Source: Bacteroidales bacterium
Lineage (GTDB): Bacteria; Bacteroidota; Bacteroidia; Bacteroidales; Muribaculaceae
Direction of reading: 5' to 3'
DNA length: 49,500 bases
Assembly (NCBI GenBank): GCA_014800385.1
Contig: JAAVGE010000001.1
Location: 1-49,500 of the forward strand
Every line of letters starts with the position of its first letter. The stretch's first letter is position 1. Below, piece by piece: positions 41,925 to 49,500 of this stretch. Position numbers and translations under genes: made by a program. The notes beneath the pieces are model-generated. The model saw only the letters and a list, made by a program, of their open reading frames with translations, searched no databases and was not told the origin of the DNA.

Positions 41925-44312
41925 ATGAGCGAAAAAGAGAGTTCCGCAACCAAGCCCCAATCAAGCAGTAAGCCTTGGGTTAAGAAAGTTATCATCTGGC
42001 TATGGATAGCCTTTGGCGCAGGTATGCTTCTGATGTTCCTGCTCCTGATAATGATTTATAACGGGTGGATAGGCTATATGCCGCCGGTTGAGGAACTTCG
42101 TAACCCTACCGACAAATTCGCGACCGTGGTTTATTCAGCCGACGGGGAGGAATTAGGACGTTATTTCCGCAATACCGGCAACCGTGTGTATGTGGATTAT
42201 GACGAAATCTCTCCGTACGTTTTTGATGCGCTGATCGCCACGGAAGATGCCCGTTTCGAAGATCATTCAGGTGTTGACCTGCGTGCCATGGGACGTGTGC
42301 TGGTGAAGACACTGTTGCTCCAGCAGAAGAATGCCGGTGGCGGTTCGACCATCACGCAGCAGTTGGCCAAACAGTTGTTCTCTCCCACCTCTGAAAATCT
42401 CGCTGAGCGTGCCCTGCAGAAGCCTATCGAATGGATGATAGCGGTCAAACTGGAGCGTTTCTATTCCAAGGATGAGATAATAAAAATGTATCTCAACCAG
42501 TTTGACTTCCTTTACAATGCGGTCGGTATAAAATCAGCCGCACATGTCTATTTCGGCAAGGATCCGATGGATCTGACAATCGAGGAGGCAGCGATGCTGA
42601 TAGGTATGGTGAAGAATCCGTCGTACTACAACCCTATCCGCAAACCGGAACGCACACTGCAACGCCGAAACACTGTGCTGCAACAGATGTACAACAACGA
42701 CTTCATCACTAAGGAGCAACTTGATTCGCTCAGTGCTATTCCCTTGAACATCAGTTTCCACAAGGTTGACCACAAAGAGGGTCCGGCACCTTACTTCCGT
42801 GAGGAACTCCGTCGCTATCTCATTGCCAAGAAGCCTGTCAAAAGCAACTACCGCGGATGGGAAAAGCAGAAATATGTCGATGACTCCATAGCATGGGAAA
42901 ACAACCCCCTGTATGGCTGGATTGAAAAGAATCCCAAGCCCGACGGCAGCAAATATGACATCTACACCGATGGTCTGAAAATCTACACCACCATCGACTC
43001 ACGAATGCAGCGTTATGCCGAGGAGGCTGTGGTGGAACACATGAAATCGCTTCAGGCACAGTTTTTCCGTGAGAAGAAAGGTGTGAGCGGTGCCCCCTAC
43101 ACCACCAACCGCGGGGAACTGCCGCAAAGTCAACTTGACGGACTGATCAAACGTGCAATCACGCAGAGCGACCGCTACCGCGTGATGAAACAGAACGGCA
43201 TCAGCGAGGAGGAGATTCAGAAAGCGTTCGTCACACCGATTGACATGCGTGTGTTCTCCTACAACGGCATGGTCGACACAGTGATGACTCCGCGCGATTC
43301 CATCCTCTATCACAAACATTTCCTGCGTGCAGGTTTCATGTCGATGGACCCTGTCACCGGCCATGTTAAAGCCTACGTCGGAGGTCCCAACTTCTCGCAG
43401 TTCCAGTATGACATGGTGTCAACCGGACGCCGACAGATCGGTTCAACCATCAAACCGTTCCTCTACACCTATGCGATGGAGGAAGGATACACTCCGTGTG
43501 ATGAGTTCCTCAACGAGCAGCCGGTGCTGTTTGATGAAAACGGTCGCCAGTGGGAGCCACGTAACGCCGGACACTCCAACATCGGGGAGATGGTAACCCT
43601 TCGCTGGGCGCTTACCAACTCCAACAACTGGATTTCAGCACGACTGATGAGTGAACTTTCACCTGCTCAGTTGGTAAGAAATATGCACAATTTCGGCATA
43701 ACCAACCAGATTGATCCCGTAATATCACTCTGTCTCGGACCGTGTGAGGTTTCAGTGAAAGAGATGGTCGGGGCATACAGTGCGTTTGCCAATAACGGAT
43801 TGCGTGCCGAACCGGTGTTTGTCACTGCAATTGCCGATGGTGCAGGTAACACCATCTCGGAATTCACCACCCGCCACACCGACGTTATCAGCCACAAGGC
43901 ACACGCTAAAATCCTCTCCATGCTCCAGAACGTTGTCGACGGAGGTACGGCAGGACGTCTGCGTCGCCCACCCTACTCTCTTACCGCTCCCACAGGTGGA
44001 AAAACCGGTACTACCAACTCCAACTCCGACGGTTGGTTCATGGGATTCACCCCCCAACTGGTGTCCGGTACATGGGTTGGCGGGGAAGAACGATTCATCC
44101 ATTTCAACACAATGGCCTACGGTCAGGGTGCATCAATGGCACTCCCTATCTACGGATTGTTCATGAAGAAAGTGTATGCCGACCCGACGCTCCACTATTC
44201 TCAGGATGTCCGGTTCCCCGCTCCTGACTTTGATTTGTGTGAGAAAGGGGATCTCGGTGTTGTGGAAGAAGAGCAGGATGCCGAAGAATCAATTAACGGA
44301 ATATTCGATTGA
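41925..44312 (+). CDS. Class A penicillin-binding protein 1A-like transglycosylase/transpeptidase
   Basis: A 795-residue bifunctional peptidoglycan synthase. One transmembrane helix lies at about 22-47. The GT51 glycosyltransferase domain has the catalytic EDARFEDHSG (107-116) and GGSTITQQLAKQLF. The transpeptidase domain has SXXK at Ser507 (STIKP), the SXN motif (SNNW) and KTGTT at 693-697. All key residues are present. The start at 41925 was chosen over an in-frame start 36 bases upstream. It polymerises glycan strands and crosslinks peptides at the inner membrane. It is first in a tight five-gene run; the next ATG is 2 bases after its stop. Confidence 0.95.
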   Translation: MSEKESSATKPQSSSKPWVKKVIIWLWIAFGAGMLLMFLLLIMIYNGWIGYMPPVEELRNPTDKFATVVYSADGEELGRYFRNTGNRVYVDYDEISPYVFDALIATEDARFEDHSGVDLRAMGRVLVKTLLLQQKNAGGGSTITQQLAKQLFSPTSENLAERALQKPIEWMIAVKLERFYSKDEIIKMYLNQFDFLYNAVGIKSAAHVYFGKDPMDLTIEEAAMLIGMVKNPSYYNPIRKPERTLQRRNTVLQQMYNNDFITKEQLDSLSAIPLNISFHKVDHKEGPAPYFREELRRYLIAKKPVKSNYRGWEKQKYVDDSIAWENNPLYGWIEKNPKPDGSKYDIYTDGLKIYTTIDSRMQRYAEEAVVEHMKSLQAQFFREKKGVSGAPYTTNRGELPQSQLDGLIKRAITQSDRYRVMKQNGISEEEIQKAFVTPIDMRVFSYNGMVDTVMTPRDSILYHKHFLRAGFMSMDPVTGHVKAYVGGPNFSQFQYDMVSTGRRQIGSTIKPFLYTYAMEEGYTPCDEFLNEQPVLFDENGRQWEPRNAGHSNIGEMVTLRWALTNSNNWISARLMSELSPAQLVRNMHNFGITNQIDPVISLCLGPCEVSVKEMVGAYSAFANNGLRAEPVFVTAIADGAGNTISEFTTRHTDVISHKAHAKILSMLQNVVDGGTAGRLRRPPYSLTAPTGGKTGTTNSNSDGWFMGFTPQLVSGTWVGGEERFIHFNTMAYGQGASMALPIYGLFMKKVYADPTLHYSQDVRFPAPDFDLCEKGDLGVVEEEQDAEESINGIFD

Positions 44313-44314
44313 CA

Positions 44315-45034
44315 ATGAAAGAGTGTCCCCACTGCGGAGCCATAATTGATGATGAACTGCGTTACTGCCCGAAATGCGGTATCCGTATTGACCAGTCTAT
44401 CCATGTAAAGACCTCGGCCAAAAAACGTGGTGCCATAATCATAATATCGGTAGTGCTGTTTCTGGCGCTTGTCATCGGCATCGGCATCTATCGTTTCTTC
44501 GCCACCACATATCTGGATGTAGAGCAGAGTAGTCTGTCGTTTGTCAAAAGCGGCGGTACAATGAAAATCCCCATTGATTACGACGGCTACACCTGGGGAG
44601 TGAGCCATGCTCCGGAATGGGTTAACGCTCTTCCCCACGGCGATACCCTCTACGTTGACGTGGCGCCCAACCTCTCCGGAGAGACCCGTGCGGACTCAAT
44701 TGTAATCCGTTCCGGTACATTCAAAGTAGATATACCTGTAAGCCAGAATAACGAAGCGGGTTATATCGAGGTCCTTACCCCTAAGATGTCGGCCGCGGGC
44801 TCAGGCCAGGCTCTGCAGATTGACTACCTCACCGATGGCGCAGCCCCGCAGATAATACTGCCGGAGTATTGCCATGTCAACACTCTCGCTCCAGGAAAAA
44901 TAATGGTGTCGATTGATAAAAACGACACCGGGAAGAAGCGTACCGCAAAAATCCAGTTGATTGAGGATGGGGCAAACTGCAATGTGGTTATCGAACAACC
45001 TACCGACACAATTACCGAGCCTGCCGAAAAATGA
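44315..45034 (+). CDS. Zinc-ribbon membrane protein with BACON-like outer domains
   Basis: A 239-residue protein in three parts. Residues 4-21 form a cytosolic zinc ribbon (Cys4-Cys7, Cys18-Cys21: CPHC and CPKC). Residues about 39-60 are one membrane helix after a basic stretch (KTSAKKR). The remainder is periplasmic and holds two beta-sandwich repeats. The first, YLDVEQSSLSFVKSGGTMKIPIDYDG, closely resembles BACON domains of Bacteroidetes. Such domains may bind carbohydrate or mucin, or act as spacers. The ATG follows the PBP stop by 2 bases, and the stop overlaps the next ATG (ATGA). The link to peptidoglycan synthesis is inferred from the coupling only. Confidence 0.75.
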   Translation: MKECPHCGAIIDDELRYCPKCGIRIDQSIHVKTSAKKRGAIIIISVVLFLALVIGIGIYRFFATTYLDVEQSSLSFVKSGGTMKIPIDYDGYTWGVSHAPEWVNALPHGDTLYVDVAPNLSGETRADSIVIRSGTFKVDIPVSQNNEAGYIEVLTPKMSAAGSGQALQIDYLTDGAAPQIILPEYCHVNTLAPGKIMVSIDKNDTGKKRTAKIQLIEDGANCNVVIEQPTDTITEPAEK

Positions 45035-46035
45035 AATGGTTGACAGGCATAGTACTCCTCGTTTTTCACACATCAGCCATGTTTGGAATATCCCCATACG
45101 ACGGTTTGTGCGGAGAAGAACTGTTCTATGCCGTCAGAGCCTCTGCATCGGGGCTTACATCGGTTGATAATGAAAATATCTGGCAATCCTTGGCAGAAGT
45201 TGATGGATTGGGCAACGGAACCATAATGAACCTGTTTTCCGAAATACCGATTGCACAGTCGGGTAACGGAATTGCACCTGAAGGATGCTCACTGTTCACG
45301 GTACTCCCCACATCCTACTGGGGGGAAGTCCGACCACCTCTGAATCTCGTAAACATTTTCGCCGCTCCACTTTCCGAGTGCGAACAGCAGAGAGATTTTC
45401 CCCCCATATTCAACAGATCCGGTGTTACGGCAACCTACGACAATGGGATCTGGGGAACCGGAACTTATTCCTTCGCACCCGGATATGAGATAAACTGTTA
45501 TATCCCGCCCAAAGGTTTTGAGGGTGATTTCGCCCGGATTGTCATGATGATGGTTGCATACTACCCATGTTCAAGTTGGACGGGGAATGGCAATAATATA
45601 TGCATGGACAACAGATTCCCCATTTTTCAGAAATACTATCTTCATGACCTGTTGGAAATGAATGACTCTGACCCGGTTGACGAAAGAGAAGCAGTCAGGA
45701 ATAAGAAGATTGCAGAAATACAAGGTGTGGGGAATCCCTTTGTTGAATACCCGGATTTGGCTGAACATATCTGGGGTAAGGATAGTGAAAACCCTTTTCA
45801 TAGTGGTGATGAGCAACAGCGAACACCTATCAAGCCCACATACACCACAACAGACAAACGATTCTATTGCTACTCTCCTCATCTACCCGGCGATGTGATT
45901 TGGTTCTCCATTGACGGTATCCGTTATAATGGGGATGAATATGTGCCGTTGGAGCAATTAGGCAATGGCAGGCATCTTGTCAGGTATCAAGGCGAAAACT
46001 TTTCCGGTTCGGTAACAATTGAGATTGACAGATGA
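45031..46035 (+). CDS. Secreted endonuclease I-like protein with degenerate active site
   Basis: A 334-residue exported protein (signal about 1-19). The mature region follows the layout of endonuclease I enzymes: YDGLCGEELFYAVRASASG, IWQSLAEVD, a later FEGDFARIVMMMVAYY, and the diagnostic SDPVDEREAVRNKKIAEIQG with GNPFVEYPDLAEHIWG (about 212-250). However, the catalytic block expected between (R-H-x-W-P-K-S and D-L-H-H) is replaced by LFTVLPTSYWG (about 87-97) and LNLVNIFAAPL (about 104-114), with no His. It therefore looks like a non-catalytic or repurposed relative. The C-terminal 80 residues form a beta-rich extra domain. It overlaps both neighbours by 4 bases (ATGA). Confidence 0.7.
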   Translation: MKWLTGIVLLVFHTSAMFGISPYDGLCGEELFYAVRASASGLTSVDNENIWQSLAEVDGLGNGTIMNLFSEIPIAQSGNGIAPEGCSLFTVLPTSYWGEVRPPLNLVNIFAAPLSECEQQRDFPPIFNRSGVTATYDNGIWGTGTYSFAPGYEINCYIPPKGFEGDFARIVMMMVAYYPCSSWTGNGNNICMDNRFPIFQKYYLHDLLEMNDSDPVDEREAVRNKKIAEIQGVGNPFVEYPDLAEHIWGKDSENPFHSGDEQQRTPIKPTYTTTDKRFYCYSPHLPGDVIWFSIDGIRYNGDEYVPLEQLGNGRHLVRYQGENFSGSVTIEIDR

Positions 46036-46664
46036 AAAGATTTGCCGTCATATTATCGCTGATTTTCATCCTTATTTCCTGCTCCGGAAATCGAGAGGAG
46101 GCTGAGCATGTAGTCAATGCTCCTGTTCTTTCATCTTCATCATTGACTCTTTCGGTTGGAGAAACGGGGAGTGTGGATATTCTCAATCTCGACCGAGGTT
46201 CGGTATCATCCATATCCGTAAGCGGTGAGAAGAATATTGTTGAGACTAATGTTTCTGACAGAAAAATCTTAGTTACCGCCGTTAGTCATGGCGAAACAAC
46301 CTTGACGGTGAAAATCGGCTCCTACCCTAACCTGTCATTGAAGGTCACAGTTATTTCTCCGGGTGAATCAGAGGATGTTTTTAATGATGCTACTCCCCGT
46401 TTTGAAGGTTTGGGAATCAGAATCGATTGCACTGACCCGGGAGTTCTCGCATACCGTATCCAGTCACCTCAACAATGGAGAATCTACAATCTGAATGACC
46501 ACACCTCCGTAACCCTGACAGACTCGGAACTTGACGTAAATGAACATAAATATGAAGTTGCAGCACTTGAAATAATAACCGATAAATCAGCAAGTGCAGA
46601 CTACATTAAAATATCACTCAAAAACAATCAGGAAGCATGGCTTGTATTTCGAAAAGAGGAATAA
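46032..46664 (+). CDS. Lipoprotein with Ig-like (BIG2-type) domain, function unknown
   Basis: A 210-residue lipoprotein: MKRFAVILSLIFILISC with lipobox Cys17. Residues about 30-110 resemble a bacterial Ig-like domain of BIG2 type (SSSSLTLSVGETGSVDI, HGETTLTVKIGSYPNLSLKVTV). The C-terminal half is unassigned (about 120-210, IRIDCTDPGVLAYRIQSPQQWRI), rich in beta segments. It begins on the stop of the endonuclease I-like gene (ATGA) and its end overlaps the next gene by 28 bases. It is probably periplasmic or surface-anchored and co-produced with its neighbours. Confidence 0.7.
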   Translation: MKRFAVILSLIFILISCSGNREEAEHVVNAPVLSSSSLTLSVGETGSVDILNLDRGSVSSISVSGEKNIVETNVSDRKILVTAVSHGETTLTVKIGSYPNLSLKVTVISPGESEDVFNDATPRFEGLGIRIDCTDPGVLAYRIQSPQQWRIYNLNDHTSVTLTDSELDVNEHKYEVAALEIITDKSASADYIKISLKNNQEAWLVFRKEE

Positions 46665-47521
46665 TCGCACTTATTATCGCACTGTCGTACAGTTGGACAG
46701 CATACGGAAAAACCGGACTGGAGTCACACTCGGGAGATGTTAAGGACGGGTATAATTTCTGGCTATATAACCCTTATCAGTCAGAAGAGACCGACACCGC
46801 AGGCTCTGTCGTGCGCCATCCGCTCGTGATTTTCCTGCACGGTGCCAGTCTGTGTGGCAATAACCTTGAGAAGGTACGCACTTACGGCACCATCGATGCC
46901 ATAGAAAAAGGACGAAAACTTGATGCATACGTCATTGCCCCTCAAAATCCCGGCGGGTCATGGAATCCGCATAAGGTAATGAATGTGGTTGACTGGGTCG
47001 AGAGCCATCATCCTGTTGACACCAACAGAATATATGTGTTGGGTATGAGTCTGGGAGGATATGGCACAATCGATGTCGCCGCTACCTATCCCGACAGAAT
47101 TGCCGCAGCCATGGCCCTGTGTGGCGGAGGAACGGTCAGAGATCTGTCGGGACTGAACCGGGTGCCGTTGTGGATAATCCATGGCATGGCCGACCGCGCT
47201 GTTTCAATTCGTGAGAGCGACATTGTTGTTGAAGCGATGAAAAACGCTGACAAAACAACGCCACGCCTTAAATATGACCGTATACCGGGTATGAACCACG
47301 GTCAACCGGCACGATTCCTCTATCTGGAAGATACCTACGACTGGCTGATGAGCCACTCACTTAATGAAGATGACCGGAAAGTGCATGACACATTCAACTT
47401 AGGCAATGGCATACTCCAAAAAGCATATCAAGGTCTTACATTCAAAAATTCACCCCGTAGAACCAATAAGAAAAAGTCAACCGCACAGCGGTCTTCCGCT
47501 AAAAGGAGAAAGAAAAGATAA
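46637..47521 (+). CDS. Exported alpha/beta hydrolase, PHB-depolymerase/feruloyl-esterase type
   Basis: A 294-residue esterase-like protein with an N-terminal signal (about 8-24). HPLVIFLHGASLCGNN contains the oxyanion region, the nucleophile Ser138 is in GMSLGGYG, Asp186 is in HGMADRAV and His221 is in GMNHGQ, a complete triad. PHB-depolymerase-like esterases of this type often remove acyl or aryl esters from polysaccharides. The C-terminus is an unusual Lys/Arg-rich tail (about 272-294, RRTNKKKSTAQRSSAKRRKKR region) that could bind an acidic polymer. It overlaps the preceding lipoprotein gene by 28 bases and is last in the five-gene run; no terminator is seen after it. Confidence 0.82.
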   Translation: MACISKRGIIALIIALSYSWTAYGKTGLESHSGDVKDGYNFWLYNPYQSEETDTAGSVVRHPLVIFLHGASLCGNNLEKVRTYGTIDAIEKGRKLDAYVIAPQNPGGSWNPHKVMNVVDWVESHHPVDTNRIYVLGMSLGGYGTIDVAATYPDRIAAAMALCGGGTVRDLSGLNRVPLWIIHGMADRAVSIRESDIVVEAMKNADKTTPRLKYDRIPGMNHGQPARFLYLEDTYDWLMSHSLNEDDRKVHDTFNLGNGILQKAYQGLTFKNSPRRTNKKKSTAQRSSAKRRKKR

Positions 47522-47573
47522 TCACTGTTCAAAAAAAATTCTCCCAAAAGGATGCTTTTTCATCAAAAAACAC

Positions 47574-47581
47574 TAACTTTG
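47574..47581 (+). promoter_or_regulatory. -7 element upstream of the glnN leader
   Basis: TAACTTTG, with no obvious -33 TTTG. It lies 334 bases before the glnN ATG, so if it drives glnN the leader is about 325 nt. No better promoter is visible closer to glnN. Confidence 0.55.
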
Positions 47582-47601
47582 CACATCAGTTTTAACAGAC
47601 T

Positions 47602-47934
47602 ATGGCAACAAAAAACGGAACTGACCGAGTCAACGGCAAATTGCTGATGAAACGTTCAGAATCAAACAAATTGATTTCCAACTATTTCGGATTCTCAAAA
47701 GATTCGGAAAAGAATGTTGCCGACACTAACAACGACAATTCATCCTGCGCGCCGGAGCGACTCTTCCGGCGCGCCACTTTTATATATATGGTGGGCACAA
47801 AATCAGCGGCTCATCTCACATCTGAAAATTCCATTAAATACAATTTCTATAGTATGGTTGCCGAAGGTGTTTCCAACGACCTTCAGTACACCAAATTTTT
47901 AAAACCTACTCATTATGTCAACGCTGCGCTTTAA
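47602..47934 (+). other. Open frame in the glnN leader, doubtful as a gene
   Basis: An open frame of 110 codons begins 20 bases after the -7 box (MATKNGTDRVNGKLLMKRSESNKLIS) and runs through a GC-rich hairpin to overlap the first 20 bases of glnN in another frame. The first ~45 codons have protein-like composition (basic, then Asn/Asp rich); after the hairpin the composition looks random. It could be a short leader peptide whose real end is not visible, or an accident. I recognise no family. Confidence 0.25.
47747..47774 (+). terminator. Terminator-like hairpin within the glnN leader
   Basis: GCGCGCCGGA (47747-47756) pairs perfectly with TCCGGCGCGC (47765-47774) around an 8-base loop and is followed by CACTTTTATATAT. 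At 10 GC-rich pairs it is strong. It lies 141 bases before the glnN ATG, between the only visible promoter and the gene, so it could act as an attenuator. Confidence 0.65.
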
Positions 47935-49500
47935 AGTTGTAGAAGAAGCATTTGACCGCAAGGCAGTGCAAGTCAACATCCCCAAGGAACGTCCTGAAGA
48001 TTATTACGGCGAATTGGTTTTCAACCGTAAGAAGATGTATCAGTATCTGCCAAAGAAAACCTACGATGCACTTGTTTATGCCATTGACAACAAAGAACCC
48101 CTGTCACGCGCACTTGCCGACAGTGTTGCGGAAGGTATGCGTCGCTGGGCCATTGACAACGGAGCACGCCACTACACCCACTGGTTCCATCCTCTGACTG
48201 ACGGAACAGCCGAAAAACATGATGCCTTCATCGAACATGACGGCAAAGGTGGAGTAGTCGAAGAATTTTCAGGCAAACTTCTGGTTCAGCAGGAACCGGA
48301 TGCTTCAAGTTTCCCTAACGGAGGTATCCGTAACACCTTCGAGGCACGAGGTTATTCGGCTTGGGACATTTCCTCACCGGCGTTCATAATGGACAAGACC
48401 CTCTGTATACCCACCATCTTCATATCATACACCGGAGAGTCACTTGACTACAAAACACCGCTGCTCCGCTCACTCAATGCTGTTGACAAGGCCGGAACAA
48501 AGGTTGCACGTCTGTTTGACCCGAATGTCAAGCATGTTATTTCCTATCTCGGATGGGAACAGGAATATTTCTTAGTTGACGAGGCTCTCTACTCAGCACG
48601 CCCCGACCTGGTTCTGACCGGCCGCACGCTGATGGGACATGAGAGTGCCAAAAACCAGCAGTTGGAGGACCATTATTTCGGTGCCATCCCCTCACGTGTC
48701 GAAGCCTTTATGCTTGATCTGGAAATTGAATGCCACCGTCTGGGCATACCTGCGCGTACCCGCCACAATGAGGTTGCTCCCAACCAGTTTGAACTCGCTC
48801 CTATCTTCGAGGAGACCAACCTGGCCAACGACCACAACCTGCTGCTGATGTCGCTGATGTCGGAAGTGGCGCGTCGTCACAACTTCCGAGTGCTGCTCCA
48901 CGAAAAACCGTTCGCCGGAGTGAACGGATCAGGCAAACACAACAACTGGAGTCTGGGCACCGACACAGGAGTGTTGCTCTTCGCACCCGGTAAAACACCG
49001 CGCGAAAACCTCCAGTTCATCACTTTTGTGGTTAACGTCATGGCTGCCGTACACCGCCACAACGGTCTGATTAAAGCATCCATCTCTTCCGCCACCAACG
49101 CTCATCGTCTGGGTGCCAACGAGGCTCCTCCCGCCATCATATCAATCTTCACCGGTTCAAAACTGGCCGAAATTCTGGATTCACTGGAAAACAGCACCGA
49201 TGCCGACCTTCACGACCTTGCGGTAAAAGAGGGTGTATCGCTCGGTCTGAACCAGATTCCCGAGATTATGATTGACAACACCGACCGCAACCGCACATCG
49301 CCGTTTGCCTTCACAGGTAACCGCTTTGAGTTCCGTGCTGTCGGCTCAACAGCCAACTGTGCATCAGCCATGCTTGCCATCAACGCTGCAGTGGCCGATC
49401 AGTTGAACATGTTCTACGATACAGTAGAAGCACGTATAAATAAAGGTGAAACTCTTGAACAGGCTGTTCTTGAGGAGGTACGTGCCCTGATAAAACAGTC
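47915..49500 (+). CDS. glnN: Glutamine synthetase type III (C-terminus beyond the window)
   Basis: 528 codons are present from the ATG at 47915 (MSTLRFKVVEEAFDRKAVQVN); the family usually has about 730 residues, so roughly the last 200 are missing. GSIII markers are FPNGGIRNTFEARGYSAWD, LGWEQEYFLVD (metal-binding Glu), RHNEVAPNQFELAP, HEKPFAGVNGSGKHNNWSLG and GNRFEFRAVGS. It makes glutamine from glutamate, ammonia and ATP in the cytosol and is the main ammonia-assimilating synthetase type in Bacteroidetes. The codon composition is normal. A long leader with a GC-rich hairpin lies upstream and may regulate it. Confidence 0.97.
   Translation, partial: MSTLRFKVVEEAFDRKAVQVNIPKERPEDYYGELVFNRKKMYQYLPKKTYDALVYAIDNKEPLSRALADSVAEGMRRWAIDNGARHYTHWFHPLTDGTAEKHDAFIEHDGKGGVVEEFSGKLLVQQEPDASSFPNGGIRNTFEARGYSAWDISSPAFIMDKTLCIPTIFISYTGESLDYKTPLLRSLNAVDKAGTKVARLFDPNVKHVISYLGWEQEYFLVDEALYSARPDLVLTGRTLMGHESAKNQQLEDHYFGAIPSRVEAFMLDLEIECHRLGIPARTRHNEVAPNQFELAPIFEETNLANDHNLLLMSLMSEVARRHNFRVLLHEKPFAGVNGSGKHNNWSLGTDTGVLLFAPGKTPRENLQFITFVVNVMAAVHRHNGLIKASISSATNAHRLGANEAPPAIISIFTGSKLAEILDSLENSTDADLHDLAVKEGVSLGLNQIPEIMIDNTDRNRTSPFAFTGNRFEFRAVGSTANCASAMLAINAAVADQLNMFYDTVEARINKGETLEQAVLEEVRALIKQ

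Overview
The window looks like chromosomal DNA of a Bacteroidales bacterium, plausibly a gut Muribaculaceae member; the family level is my inference. Three things support the order. At least ten genes are preceded by the Bacteroidetes sigma-ABfr promoter type (TAnnTTTG, in several cases with TTG or TTTG 19-20 bases upstream), and Shine-Dalgarno sites are generally not evident. Bacteroidales-typical families are present (DUF4831, DUF4886, DUF4249, BT_3928/MauE-DoxX, DUF6155, BACON, glutamine synthetase III, Ala/Glu-tailed S16 and S2). A TonB-dependent receptor is paired with a lipoprotein. Nearly all the sequence is ordinary core genome; I see no phage, complete insertion sequence, CRISPR array, tRNA or rRNA.

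Layout. 1-2991 (minus): DUF4886 lipoprotein (cut by the window edge), DUF4831 protein and the bifunctional NAD(P)HX repair enzyme Nnr. 3205-8436 (plus): DUF1599 protein coupled to a MauE/DoxX-type membrane protein, then hpt-adk, a secreted GH3 hexosaminidase-like enzyme and a PfkB sugar kinase. 8461-11130: outer-membrane porin-like protein and an unrecognised secreted protein, divergent around a long palindromic element. 11323-15244: uvrB overlapping ygiQ. 15261-22288: two beta-propeller peptidases (an S9 lipoprotein and a Tricorn-type S41), a DUF6155 protein and a NodB-like protein. 22463-25893: proS and two convergent GT2 glycosyltransferases. 25986-31756 (minus): rpsP, a membrane carboxypeptidase-regulatory-like protein interrupted by a stop codon, a hexapeptide acetyltransferase, and the operon rplM-rpsI-rpsB-tsf with structured leader and spacer RNA. 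32124-36023: LTA-synthase-like membrane sulfatase, a second palindromic element, then rplY-pth-S4 protein. 36351-41788: nitroreductase and GrpB-like protein (minus), and a TonB receptor with its DUF4249 lipoprotein (plus). 41925-47521: class A penicillin-binding protein followed by four tightly coupled envelope genes. 47915 to the end: glutamine synthetase III, preceded by a long leader.

The most notable points are as follows. (1) Two ~180 bp palindromic elements, 24 kb apart, share flanking core sequence, but their apex stems differ by compensatory changes; both lie between divergent genes. (2) A secreted protein recognisable as endonuclease I-like has lost the usual catalytic His motifs and sits in a translationally coupled operon behind a penicillin-binding protein. 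(3) An in-frame TGA splits a conserved-looking membrane protein. (4) The glnN leader carries a GC-rich terminator-like hairpin. (5) The rpsB leader can form two mutually exclusive pairings. Two paired REP-like elements and a 214 bp element with terminal inverted repeats account for much of the larger intergenic spaces.
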